A stretch of DNA of 64,000 bases, from the NCBI RefSeq assembly GCF_031885415.1, contig NZ_CP116871.1:930001-994000 (forward strand). The letters are read 5' to 3'. Source of the DNA: Microbacterium forte (lineage in GTDB: Bacteria; Actinomycetota; Actinomycetes; Actinomycetales; Microbacteriaceae). The first letter of the stretch is position 1; each line of letters opens with the position of its first letter. The translations under genes and the position numbers were made by a program. The notes under the pieces were generated by a model. It was not told the DNA's origin. It did no database searches and saw only the letters and a program-made list of their open reading frames with translations. Positions 8,261-16,747 of the stretch are shown here, in pieces.

Positions 8261-10222
8261 TCAGACGAACTGCCCTATCCGATGGGCGAGCACCGTCAGC
8301 TCGACGCGGGTCCTGACCTCGAGCTTCGCGAAGACCCTGCCCAGATGAACCTCGACCGTGCGCACCGACACGTGGAGCGAGTCGGCGATGTCGCGGTTCG
8401 GGGCACCACCGACCACCAGCATCGCGACCTCCAGCTCTCGAGCGGTGAGCATCGATGCCCAGACTCGGCGGCACGATGAGAGCGGATCTCCGGTCGCTGC
8501 GCCGTCGGTGACCTCCACCCGCTCCAAGCGTACGGCGACCGCCCTCGCCCAGGCGGTCGCGCCGGAGACCTCGAGGAGGTTCCGCGCCATCGCCAGGTGC
8601 TCTCTGCCGATGGCGATGTCACCCTTGATCAGCGATCTGGTGCCGATCATCGCCTCGACTCGCCCGCGCGAGAACGGCGAGGTCAGAGTGCGTGCCGCTG
8701 CGACGACGAGCGGACGCTCGACACGCCATTCGTCATCCGAACAGCTGGTGATCTGCACCCGCAGTCGCTGGGCGAGACCGATCTCGGGCGGCTCGATCCG
8801 ATGCGGACGCCACGATGCACCATGCGTGACGACGATCGCCTCCTCGAGTCCGGGAACAGACAGCGTCGGCTGCGGAGCGCCGCGGTCGCGCCAGAGCCGC
8901 ATGCATGCCGCAGCCTCGGCCGAGTTGCCCGCCAGGAACGCCTCGATGCCTCGATCCACGAGCTGATCGATGCGCGGAGGCGCGGGAAGTGCGGCAGTGA
9001 GAGCCTTGGCGAACGGCCCGAGGTGACCGAGAACCGCCAGGTCGAGCCGTCGAGCGACGACGACGCCGAGTCCGGCGAACGGCACAGCGACGGGCAGCTC
9101 GAGCGCGGCATGCAGCATCCGGTCGCGCGCAGCGCCGATGTCTCCCCGCCACATCAGGAGCAGGACTTCGACGACCGCTCGATACGCCGCGACCAGTGGA
9201 CTGAGCTCGAAGCCCGCGACGAACGGGTCGACCTCGACCCCGACCGCCGAATCACCCGCGGCGAGCAGGCTGAGGCCCCTGTCGACGTCTCCGTCGACTG
9301 CCGCTCGCAGGGCGCGGAACAAGCTTCCGGTGAGCGGGCCTGCGCCGCTCACGTCGTCTCCGTCGTCGTCGCCGATCACCAGCCATGCGAGCGCGACGAC
9401 CGGGTCGCGGAGTTCTCGATCGGCCCCGACGCGCGCGCTCGCCTTTCTGAGAGCCTCGAGCCACGGACGCATCCCCCGGCGGTCGCCCCGTTCGGCGCAC
9501 AGCATCGCCGCGAACGCCGATGCCCGGGCCCACGAATACCACTGGTCGGCGTCATCGACGCGCGGCTGGATGACGCTCGTGTCGACCTCAGGCACGGCCC
9601 CACGGAGATGCGCCTCGGCGACGAGCAACCCGCCGAGACCCTGCAGACGATAGAGCTCGTCACCGCCGGGAAACAGACTCCCCAGTCGTCTCGCCGCGTC
9701 GACCGCGTAGCCCGCGGCGATGGCCGCGACACCGGCGACGAGAGTGGCCTCATCCCGCTCGACCCCGCTCGAGTGCGCGGCTGCTTCTGCCGCGAGGTGG
9801 AAGGCCCGCTCGCTCAGTCCCGCCTCCGAATGCTCCCTGGCGATGCGCGTCAGCTCCCCCGCGGTCGCCGGTTCGCCGTGCATCGCCGCTCGAGCGCCGT
9901 GCCAGTCGGCGTCGACCCGCTCGCCGCGCGCGTCGAAGAGTCGGTGCAGTCTCGAGTGCACCGCGGCGGCCGACGAAGACGCCGTCGTCGCACGCAACCA
10001 GATCGCCAACCGGGGGTCGGCGAGACGGACTCGGCCCGCGTGGATCTCGAGAAGCGCTCCGAGCGGACCGTCGACGAGTTCTGCGGCGGACCGTCCCGCG
10101 AAATCCACCAGCGGGTCGAGCCTGTCGTCGAGCCGCAGAGACACGGCGACGAGGATCTCACGGTCGCGGTCGTCGAGCTCCAGCTGAGCGAACAGCGCCT
10201 CGACGGACGGCACCATCGGCAA
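8261..10222 (-). CDS. LuxR-family regulator lacking its ATPase domain (5' end uncertain)
   Basis: 653 residues from a TTG at 10222. The C-terminal LuxR/NarL helix-turn-helix is clear over the last 65 residues (LTARELEVAMLV, NRDIADSLHVSVRTVEVHLGRV). The body is Ala/Leu-rich and TPR-like, as in large LuxR (LAL/MalT-type) regulators. Such proteins normally start with an AAA-type NTPase domain of 200 or more residues; none is present. The region beginning LPMVPSVEALFAQLELDD corresponds to what follows that domain. The TTG has no ribosome site, and in-frame coding-like sequence continues well upstream (see 10223-10467). Truncation, a missed start or decay are all possible. The ligand and regulon are unknown. 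Confidence 0.7.
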   Translation of the reverse strand: MPMVPSVEALFAQLELDDRDREILVAVSLRLDDRLDPLVDFAGRSAAELVDGPLGALLEIHAGRVRLADPRLAIWLRATTASSSAAAVHSRLHRLFDARGERVDADWHGARAAMHGEPATAGELTRIAREHSEAGLSERAFHLAAEAAAHSSGVERDEATLVAGVAAIAAGYAVDAARRLGSLFPGGDELYRLQGLGGLLVAEAHLRGAVPEVDTSVIQPRVDDADQWYSWARASAFAAMLCAERGDRRGMRPWLEALRKASARVGADRELRDPVVALAWLVIGDDDGDDVSGAGPLTGSLFRALRAAVDGDVDRGLSLLAAGDSAVGVEVDPFVAGFELSPLVAAYRAVVEVLLLMWRGDIGAARDRMLHAALELPVAVPFAGLGVVVARRLDLAVLGHLGPFAKALTAALPAPPRIDQLVDRGIEAFLAGNSAEAAACMRLWRDRGAPQPTLSVPGLEEAIVVTHGASWRPHRIEPPEIGLAQRLRVQITSCSDDEWRVERPLVVAAARTLTSPFSRGRVEAMIGTRSLIKGDIAIGREHLAMARNLLEVSGATAWARAVAVRLERVEVTDGAATGDPLSSCRRVWASMLTARELEVAMLVVGGAPNRDIADSLHVSVRTVEVHLGRVFAKLEVRTRVELTVLAHRIGQFV

Positions 10223-10467
10223 TGGCGACGGCAGCGCCCTGAGACCGTGCCGCTGAGCAGCGTCGAGTCGTGCCGCGACCGCCAGGATCGTCTGCGAATC
10301 CTCCGACAGCTCGAACGCGAGTCGCGCCGCGACATGCGGCGCGCAGCTCAGATCATGCTCGAGAAGGTCGTCGAGGATCGCCTCGACGACCGCGGGTGCG
10401 ACCGAGGCCGCCCCGTGCGCGCGCGAAAAAAACGATGCCGAACCCCCCAGTCCCCGCGGGCGATCAC
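10223..10467 (-). other. Coding-like upstream extension of the LuxR gene with two homopolymers
   Basis: In the LuxR frame the minus strand stays open here and reads as plausible protein (for example FSRAHGAAS, AAILDDLL-like, HVAARLAFEL, RLDAAQRHG), but offers no ATG, GTG or TTG. A GTG at 10467 lies in another frame; it would join the LuxR frame if the run of seven T (10426-10432) were eight. Six G (10443-10448) lie beside it. A TTGATAAC patch upstream of the GTG could be a -10 region. Confidence 0.45.
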
Positions 10468-10521
10468 CCGTTGAGCTGAGGTTATCAAGACACTCCGACG
10501 CCCCGAAGAGGGCGCCGATAT

Positions 10522-10956
10522 TCAGGACTTCGTGTCGTCGTCTTCGTCGCGGAGGTACGGATCCGCGTCGCCCGCGTGCGACGCGGACGATGCGAGCTTC
10601 GCCACTTCGGCGTCGCGCTGCTGCGCTTCACGGAGGAGAGCCGAGATGTGATCGGCGTTCTCCGGCAGGGCATCGGGGATGAACTCGAGCGTCGGCACGA
10701 GGCGCGTGCTGAGCTGCTTGCCGACCTCGCTGCGCAGCATGCCAGTGGCGGAGGTCAGCGCCTCCCCGCTGGAGAGGCGCTCCTCTTCGGTACCGAGCAC
10801 CGTGTAGAACACCGAGGCGTGCTGCAGGTCACCCGTGACACGGACATCCGTGATCGTGACGAAGCCGAGGCGCGGGTCTCGCAACCCCTTCTCGAGGCGC
10901 TCCGCAAGGATCACTCGAATCCGATCAGCCAGACGGGCCTGTCGTTCACCAGCCAT
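10522..10956 (-). CDS. rbfA: 30S ribosome-binding factor A
   Basis: 144 residues. RbfA is a KH-like domain protein needed for late 16S rRNA maturation and cold adaptation. The start MAGERQARLADRI, the central DPRLGFVTITDVRVTGDL and the ending of the conserved domain at LEFIPDAL are typical. A short acidic tail (DEDDDTKS) follows. It lies 71 bases downstream of infB in the same orientation, separated by a strong hairpin, as the last gene of the nusA operon. Confidence 0.95.
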   Translation of the reverse strand: MAGERQARLADRIRVILAERLEKGLRDPRLGFVTITDVRVTGDLQHASVFYTVLGTEEERLSSGEALTSATGMLRSEVGKQLSTRLVPTLEFIPDALPENADHISALLREAQQRDAEVAKLASSASHAGDADPYLRDEDDDTKS

Positions 10957-10977
10957 TGTTCTCTCCCTCTACGTACT

Positions 10978-11014
10978 CTTCGGGCGAGGATGCATCACGC
11001 ACCCTCGCCCGAAG
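10978..11014 (-). terminator. Intercistronic hairpin between infB and rbfA
   Basis: A perfect 12-bp stem (10978-10989 against 11003-11014) with a 13-base loop fills most of the gap. No T-run follows on the minus strand, so it may be an mRNA stabiliser, processing site or partial terminator rather than a full stop. Confidence 0.5.
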
Positions 11015-11027
11015 ATATCGAACTCGA

Positions 11028-13868
11028 TCAGCCGCGAGGCTTCTCGATCAGTTCCGTCGTCTCGATCTCGTCACCGATCTGGATGTCGTTGAACTTGCCG
11101 AGGCCGATACCGGCCTCGTAGTCCGTACGCACCTCGGTGACGTCGTCCTTGAAGCGACGCAGCGACTCGATGGCCAGGCCATCTGCGATGACCACACCGT
11201 CGCGGATGACGCGAGCCTTGGCGTTTCGCGTGATCGTTCCCGATCGCACGATGACACCGGCGATGTTGCCGAACTTCGAGGAGCGGAACACCTCGCGGAT
11301 CTCGGCGACGCCCGACTGGACCTCTTCGTACTCCGGCTTGAGCATGCCCTTGAGCGAGCTCTCGACCTCGTCGATCGCGTTGTAGATCACCGAGTAGAAC
11401 CGGATGTCCACACCTTCACGCTGAGCGCGCTCGCGCGCCTTCGTGTCGGGGCGGACGTTGAAGCCCACGATGATCGCGTTGTCGATCGTCGCGAGGTTGA
11501 CGTCGGACTCCGTGATCGCACCGACACCGCGGTGGATGATGCGGAGCTGCACCGAATCGTCGACCTCGATCTTGAGCAGCGACTCCTCGAGTGCCTCGAC
11601 GGCACCGGAGACGTCACCCTTGATGATGAGGTTGAGCGACTCGACCTTGCCCTCTTCGAGAGCACGGGTGAAGTCCTCGAGCGAGATGCGCTTGCGGGCC
11701 TTGGCCAGCTGGGCGTTGCGCTCGACTGCTTCACGCTTCTCAGCGATCTGACGGGCCATGCGGTCTTCTTCGGTGACGATGAAGACATCGCCTGCACGCG
11801 GCACCGAGTTCAGACCCTGCACCTGCACCGGACGCGACGGGTAGGCCTCGAGGACCTGCTCGCCGTTCTCGTCTGCCATCGCACGCACACGGCCGTAGGC
11901 CGTTCCTGCGACGATCGCGTCACCGATCCGAAGTGTTCCGGACTGGATCAGCACCGTGGCGATGGATCCGCGGCCCTTGTCGAGCTTCGCCTCGATGGCG
12001 ACACCGCGAGCGGCCTTGTTCGGGTTGGCCGTGAGGTCGAGACCCGCGTCGGCGGTGAGCAGCACAGCGTCCAGGAGTTCCTGGATTCCGGTGTTCGCCC
12101 GAGCCGAGACGTCGACGAACATGACGTCTCCGCCATACTCCTCTGCGACCAGACCGTACTCGGTGAGCTGCTGACGGACCTTGGCCGGGTTGGCGTCGGG
12201 CTTGTCTACCTTGTTCACCGCGACCACGATCGGCACGTTCGCCGCCTGGGCGTGGTTCAGCGCCTCGACCGTCTGGGGCATGATGCCGTCGTCGGCTGCG
12301 ACCACGAGGATCGCGAGGTCGGTGACCTGCGCTCCACGAGCACGCATGGCGGTGAACGCCTCGTGACCCGGGGTGTCGATGAAGGTGATGGCACGCTCGA
12401 TGCCCTCGTGCTCCGTCCACACCTGGTACGCACCGATGTGCTGGGTGATGCCGCCGGCTTCACCCTCGATGACGTTGGTCTGGCGGATCGCGTCGAGCAG
12501 GCGGGTCTTACCGTGATCGACGTGACCCATGACGGTGACGACGGGAGGACGGATCTCGAGGTCGTCCTCGCTCTCCGCCTCCAGCTCGGCCTCGAGGTCG
12601 AGACCGAAGCCCTCGAGGAGCTCCTTGTCCTCGTCCTCAGGCGAGACCATCTGGATCTTGTATCCGAGCTCCTCGCCGAGCACCTCGAACGTCGCCTCAT
12701 CCAGCGACTCGGTGGCCGTGGCCATCTCGCCGAGGTTGAAGAGGATCGTCACGAGGGTTCCGGGCTGAACCGTGTAGCCGGTCAGCGTCTCGATCTTGTC
12801 GGCGAAGTCCGCGATCGACGCACCACGGCGCATGCGGATGATCTCCCCGTTGCCGCGGGTGACGTTGACGCCACCGACGACCGGGGCGCTCCGCATCTCG
12901 AACTCCTGCCGCTTCGCCCGCCGCGACTTGCGCTGCTTGCTCTTGCCGCCGCCCTTGCCGAAGGCACCTGCGGTACCTCCACCAGGACCACGGCCGCGAC
13001 CGCCGCCACCACCGGGGCGACCTGCGAAGCCACCGCCGGGACGAGCACCGGGACCGGCACCGGGTCCACCGGCACCGCCGGGACGACCGGGGCCGCCGGG
13101 ACGCTGCTGGAACGGTGCACCACCGGGACGACCACCCTGACCGCCGCGCGGAGCGCCGGGACGGGGAGAACCGGGACGAGGCGCACCGGGACGCGGGGCA
13201 CCGGGGCGCGGAGCCTGCGGACGCGGGATGTTGCCGGGAGTCGGGCTCGGCCGCTGGCCCATTCCCTGCGCCGAGGCGAAGGGGTTGTTGCCGGGACGAG
13301 GACCTGCCGGACGCTGGCCCATGCCCTGCGCCGACGAGAACGGGTTGTTGCCCGGACGCGGTGCGCCGGGCTTCGGTGCGCCGCCGTCGTTCGACTTGGG
13401 CGCAGCGGATCCGGACGTACCCTCGGCCGAAGCAGCAGGCTCGGCCGGAGCCTCTGCGGCCGGGGCGGGAGCCTCAGGAGCCGGAGCGGCAACGGGCTCT
13501 TCCGGCGCGGGGGCCGGCTTGGGTCCGGGCTTGGGCCCGGGAGTCGGTCCACCCGTCTTGGCGGCACCGGGCTTCGCGGCACCGGGCGTTGCAGCACCGG
13601 ACGTTGCAGCACCGGGCGTCGCCGCACCGGTCTTGGCCGCACCGGGCTTGGCGGCACCGGGCTTGGCCGCAGCGGGAGCCGTGTCAGCGGATGCCTTCAG
13701 CGAGGCGTCCGACTCGATGGCAGCGCGAAGCTTGCGCGCCACCGGCGGTTCGATGGTCGAAGAGGGGCTCTTGACGAACTCTCCGAGTTCCTTGAGCTTT
13801 GCAAGTGCGATCTTGCTGTCGACGCCGAGTTCGGCGGCGATCTCGTGTACGCGTGGTTTACCAGCCAC
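11028..13868 (-). CDS. infB: Translation initiation factor IF-2
   Basis: 946 residues, typical of the long actinobacterial form. IF-2 is the GTPase that brings initiator tRNA to the 30S subunit. The N-terminal IF2 domain begins [15 protein letters not shown]. It is followed by about 330 low-complexity residues rich in Pro, Gly and Ala, with [10 protein letters not shown] pentapeptide repeats and two copies of a segment containing NNPF and AQGMGQRP. The G1 motif GHVDHGKT is near residue 446, DTPGHEAF and NKVDK follow, and the C-terminal domains II-IV are complete. GTG 13868 has AGGAG four bases upstream, partly inside a hairpin. Confidence 0.97.
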   Translation of the reverse strand: MAGKPRVHEIAAELGVDSKIALAKLKELGEFVKSPSSTIEPPVARKLRAAIESDASLKASADTAPAAAKPGAAKPGAAKTGAATPGAATSGAATPGAAKPGAAKTGGPTPGPKPGPKPAPAPEEPVAAPAPEAPAPAAEAPAEPAASAEGTSGSAAPKSNDGGAPKPGAPRPGNNPFSSAQGMGQRPAGPRPGNNPFASAQGMGQRPSPTPGNIPRPQAPRPGAPRPGAPRPGSPRPGAPRGGQGGRPGGAPFQQRPGGPGRPGGAGGPGAGPGARPGGGFAGRPGGGGGRGRGPGGGTAGAFGKGGGKSKQRKSRRAKRQEFEMRSAPVVGGVNVTRGNGEIIRMRRGASIADFADKIETLTGYTVQPGTLVTILFNLGEMATATESLDEATFEVLGEELGYKIQMVSPEDEDKELLEGFGLDLEAELEAESEDDLEIRPPVVTVMGHVDHGKTRLLDAIRQTNVIEGEAGGITQHIGAYQVWTEHEGIERAITFIDTPGHEAFTAMRARGAQVTDLAILVVAADDGIMPQTVEALNHAQAANVPIVVAVNKVDKPDANPAKVRQQLTEYGLVAEEYGGDVMFVDVSARANTGIQELLDAVLLTADAGLDLTANPNKAARGVAIEAKLDKGRGSIATVLIQSGTLRIGDAIVAGTAYGRVRAMADENGEQVLEAYPSRPVQVQGLNSVPRAGDVFIVTEEDRMARQIAEKREAVERNAQLAKARKRISLEDFTRALEEGKVESLNLIIKGDVSGAVEALEESLLKIEVDDSVQLRIIHRGVGAITESDVNLATIDNAIIVGFNVRPDTKARERAQREGVDIRFYSVIYNAIDEVESSLKGMLKPEYEEVQSGVAEIREVFRSSKFGNIAGVIVRSGTITRNAKARVIRDGVVIADGLAIESLRRFKDDVTEVRTDYEAGIGLGKFNDIQIGDEIETTELIEKPRG

Positions 13869-13874
13869 AATTCT

Positions 13875-13903
13875 CCTGTCTGGGGTCGGTCCACCCAGAC
13901 AGG
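13875..13903 (-). promoter_or_regulatory. Hairpin overlapping the infB ribosome-binding site
   Basis: A perfect 10-bp stem (13875-13884 against 13894-13903) with a 9-base loop. Its promoter-distal arm includes bases 13875-13877, part of the AGGAG sequence that serves infB. Folding would partly hide the Shine-Dalgarno, suggesting translational control or coupling to ylxR translation. Confidence 0.5.
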
Positions 13904-13963
13904 GCAGACCACTAGTCGCGGACGGGTCTCATTTCGAGCCGTTCACTTTGTTTCCATAGCCGT

Positions 13964-14218
13964 TCAGCCTTTGTTTCTTGGTGGGTATTGTTCGATGATC
14001 CGCGTATCCAGATTGCCGGATGCGCGAAGTGCTCGGCCGAAAGCTCGGCGCCGCAGAGCGGCATCCATGCATTCCGGTGTCGGATGCACCCACGCGCCTC
14101 GCCCTGGCAGGACGCTTCGCTCATCGATGATGAGGATGTCGTCTTGGGACACCACTCTGAGAAGAGCGGCGCGGGGAGCACGCGTGCGACAGCCGACGCA
14201 CGTTCGTACGGGTTCCAT
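13964..14218 (-). CDS. ylxR: YlxR-family RNA-binding protein (DUF448)
   Basis: 84 residues. YlxR proteins are small nucleoid- or RNA-associated proteins nearly always encoded between nusA and infB. The diagnostic RTCVGCRTRAPR is at 5-16 and GRGAWVHPTPEC near 40-51, followed by a basic helix ALRRRAFGRALR. The gene lies between nusA and infB in the conserved order. A different frame covering the same bases is not supported. Its exact role is not settled in the literature I know. Confidence 0.9.
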   Translation of the reverse strand: MEPVRTCVGCRTRAPRAALLRVVSQDDILIIDERSVLPGRGAWVHPTPECMDAALRRRAFGRALRASGNLDTRIIEQYPPRNKG

Positions 14219-14234
14219 CTTACACCTGTGTTCC

Positions 14235-14267
14235 CGTCCGACTCGCGCGACGGGCGCGAGTCGGACG
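14235..14267 (-). terminator. Intercistronic hairpin between nusA and ylxR
   Basis: A perfect 14-bp GC-rich stem (14235-14248 against 14254-14267) with a GACGG-type loop lies just after the nusA stop. There is no downstream T-run. It could act as a NusA-responsive pause or attenuator within the operon. Confidence 0.55.
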
Positions 14268-14277
14268 TGACGAGCGG

Positions 14278-15261
14278 TCAGTCCAGGACGCTGTCGGGCT
14301 GGATGTCGATCTTCGCGCCGGTGAGCTTCGCAGCCAGACGAGCGTTCTGACCCTCCTTGCCGATGGCGAGGGAGAGCTGATAGTCGGGCACCAGTGCACG
14401 CACGGCCCTGGTGTTCGCATCGAGGATGAACGAGCTGGTCACCTTGGCCGGCGAGAGGGCGTTCGCGACGAAGGCGGCGAGCTCCGGATCGTGATCGACG
14501 ATGTCGATCTTCTCGCCTGCGAGCTCCTCGGTGACGGCGCGCACGCGACGCCCCATCTCACCGATGCAGGCACCCTTGGCGTTGATCGCCGGGTCGTTGG
14601 CGCGGACGGCGATCTTGGTGCGGTGTCCGGCCTCGCGGGCCAGCGAGACGATCTCGACGAGACCTGCGGCGATCTCGGGCACCTCGAGTGCGAACAGCTT
14701 GCGAACGAGACCGGGGTGCGTGCGCGAGACGGTGATCTGCGGCCCCTTGAGGCCCTTCGCGACGCTCGTCACATACACGCGCAGACGCGAGCCGTGGGTG
14801 TACTCTTCGCCCGGCACCTGCTCCTCGGGAGGAAGGATCGCCTCGACAGCTCCGAGGTCGACGTGGATCATGCGAGGGTTCGGCCCCTGCTGGATCACGC
14901 CGGCGACGATGTCGCCTTCCTTGTCCTTGAAGTCGCCGAGCACCACGTCGTCCGCGATGTCGCGCAGACGCTGGCTGATGACCTGCTTCGCGGCGAAGGC
15001 GGCGATACGGCCGAAGTCATCCGGCGTGGCATCCTCTTCCCCGATGATCGCGCCCTCTTCGTCCTTGACGACCTGCAGCACGGCGACGTGCCCGGTCCGA
15101 CGATCGAGCTCGACGCGGACACCCTCGGGGGTGGCGCCCTCCGCGGAGACATGCTTGGAGTAGGCGGTCAGGATGGCCTGCTCGATGATCGAGACCAGCT
15201 CGTCGAAGGGGATCGCCTTCTCCTTCTCGATCCCACGCAGCAGACTCAGTTCGATATCCAT
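14278..15261 (-). CDS. nusA: Transcription termination/antitermination factor NusA
   Basis: 327 residues, normal for actinobacteria, which lack the C-terminal acidic repeats of E. coli NusA. The N-terminal RNA polymerase-binding domain starts MDIELSLLRGIEKEKAIPF. The S1 domain covers about 110-190 and two KH domains follow (GACIGEMGRRVRAV, then LAIGKEGQNARLAAKLTG near the end). ATG 15261 follows GGGAG. The gene heads the operon nusA-ylxR-infB-rbfA. rimP, which precedes nusA in many bacteria, is absent here. Confidence 0.96.
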   Translation of the reverse strand: MDIELSLLRGIEKEKAIPFDELVSIIEQAILTAYSKHVSAEGATPEGVRVELDRRTGHVAVLQVVKDEEGAIIGEEDATPDDFGRIAAFAAKQVISQRLRDIADDVVLGDFKDKEGDIVAGVIQQGPNPRMIHVDLGAVEAILPPEEQVPGEEYTHGSRLRVYVTSVAKGLKGPQITVSRTHPGLVRKLFALEVPEIAAGLVEIVSLAREAGHRTKIAVRANDPAINAKGACIGEMGRRVRAVTEELAGEKIDIVDHDPELAAFVANALSPAKVTSSFILDANTRAVRALVPDYQLSLAIGKEGQNARLAAKLTGAKIDIQPDSVLD

Positions 15262-15316
15262 GACGACTCCCTATTCAGCTCTCGTCGCGCGGGTGTGCAC
15301 GCGCGACATCCGTACC

Positions 15317-15322
15317 ACGATA
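15317..15322 (-). promoter_or_regulatory. Putative -10 element of the nusA operon
   Basis: The minus strand reads TATCGT, matching TANNNT, 56 bases upstream of nusA in the 130-base divergent gap to the amine oxidase. No -35 element is obvious. Confidence 0.3.
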
Positions 15323-15391
15323 CCCTGTGCCCACCGCCGGTCGCCACGAGGCGGCCGCACCGATGCGGTGCCCAGCATGCAGGAGGACTCA

Positions 15392-16747
15392 GTGACGACG
15401 TACGACACCATCGTGATCGGGGCGGGGATGTCCGGGGTGACGGCGGCTCGCATGCTCGCCGATGCCGGAGCGGACGTCATCGTCCTCGAGGCGAGGGATC
15501 GCATCGGCGGCCGGATGCACACCGATCGCACCGCAGGATTCCCCGTCGATCTCGGCGCGTCGTGGGTGCACGGCATCGAGGGCTCAGCGCTGTGGGATCT
15601 CGTGCAGGCTCTCGAGATTCCGACGCTCGAATACACCGTCGGCAGCTTCCAGGCCGGAGGGCGGCCGATCGAGAACTTCGACGGCGACGGCAGGCCGATG
15701 GATGCCGCCCGCACCTCCCAGTGGGTCGCCGAGGTCGAGGAGGCCGATCGCCTGCTGCTCGACGAGATCGAACGTTCCTCCCCCGGCGACACCTATCTCG
15801 ATGTCACCGAGCGCGCGCTCGACCGCACCGGCTTCGATCCTGAGCGCATCGATGAGATCCGGGAGTTCTTCCGTCATCGCGTTGAGGAGCAGTGCGGAGC
15901 GTGGATCGGCGACCTCGACGCGCACGGGCTCGACGAGGACGCGATCGACGGAGACGAGGTCATCTTCTCCCGCGGGTACGACGAGCTCCCGCGGCGCATC
16001 GCCGCCGGACTCGACATCCGCCTGAGCCTGGCGGTCACCCGGATCGAGCGAACGGATGCCGGAGTCACCGTGACGACCGAGAACGGAGAGTTCTCCGCAC
16101 GAAGCGCCCTGGTCACCGTGCCGCTCGGCGTGCTCAAGGCGCGGTCGATCGACTTCACCCCTCCCCTGCCCGAGGCTGTCGCCGGGCCGATCGAGCGACT
16201 GGGCATGGGGGTCTTCAACAAGATCTTCATCCAGTTCCCGGAACGCTTCTGGAACGAGGACAGCTACGTGCTGCGGGCACTCGGCGAGGCCGGCGAGCAC
16301 TGGCACTCCTGGTACGACGTGTCAGCCGTCAGCGGACTTCCCACCCTGCTGACTTTCGCGGCCGGTCCGTTCGGCCGCCGGATGCAGGAGCTGTCCGACG
16401 ACGAGATCGTCGCGGATGTCGTGCGCGCTCTTCGCGACCTCTACCCCGATGCCGTCGGCGAACCCACCGCTCACTGGGTCACCCGTTGGGGCCACGACGC
16501 GTTCTCGAACGGCTCGTACTCGCATCTCGCGGTCGGGTCGTCGCACCACGACCACGACGAGCTCGCGGGACCGGTCGACGCAGTGCTGCATTTCGCCGGC
16601 GAGGCGACGTGGGGAGACGAGCCGGCGACAGTGGGGGCGGCCTTCTATTCGGGCCACCGCGCGGCCGAGAGGATCCTCGGCGGCTCCGTGGATCTCGCCC
16701 GGTTCGCCGCTGGGATCAGAGCGCGGGAGCGGACTCCAGCGAGTTGA
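15392..16747 (+). CDS. FAD-dependent amine oxidase (flavin monoamine oxidase family)
   Basis: 451 residues from GTG 15392, chosen because AGGAGGA lies five bases upstream; the open frame reaches back to 15173 but crosses nusA. The FAD-binding dinucleotide fold is at the N-terminus (TIVIGAGMSGVTAARML, then LEARDRIGGRMHT), and GASWVHG follows near 55. The C-terminal FAD motif is LHFAGEATWGDEPATVGAA, typical of plant-type polyamine and bacterial monoamine oxidases. It presumably oxidises an amine, producing an aldehyde and hydrogen peroxide. The substrate is not predictable. The 3' end overlaps the convergent LOG gene by 32 bases. Confidence 0.88.
   Translation: MTTYDTIVIGAGMSGVTAARMLADAGADVIVLEARDRIGGRMHTDRTAGFPVDLGASWVHGIEGSALWDLVQALEIPTLEYTVGSFQAGGRPIENFDGDGRPMDAARTSQWVAEVEEADRLLLDEIERSSPGDTYLDVTERALDRTGFDPERIDEIREFFRHRVEEQCGAWIGDLDAHGLDEDAIDGDEVIFSRGYDELPRRIAAGLDIRLSLAVTRIERTDAGVTVTTENGEFSARSALVTVPLGVLKARSIDFTPPLPEAVAGPIERLGMGVFNKIFIQFPERFWNEDSYVLRALGEAGEHWHSWYDVSAVSGLPTLLTFAAGPFGRRMQELSDDEIVADVVRALRDLYPDAVGEPTAHWVTRWGHDAFSNGSYSHLAVGSSHHDHDELAGPVDAVLHFAGEATWGDEPATVGAAFYSGHRAAERILGGSVDLARFAAGIRARERTPAS

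Noticed and set aside
12985..13720. Repeats in the infB 5' part as a mobile or CRISPR-like array
   Set aside because: They are in-frame codon repeats of the Pro/Gly/Ala-rich linker normal in actinobacterial IF-2.
10956..14270. 1104-residue plus-strand open frame
   Set aside because: It is a shadow of infB and ylxR; the product is low-complexity and lacks a start with a ribosome site.
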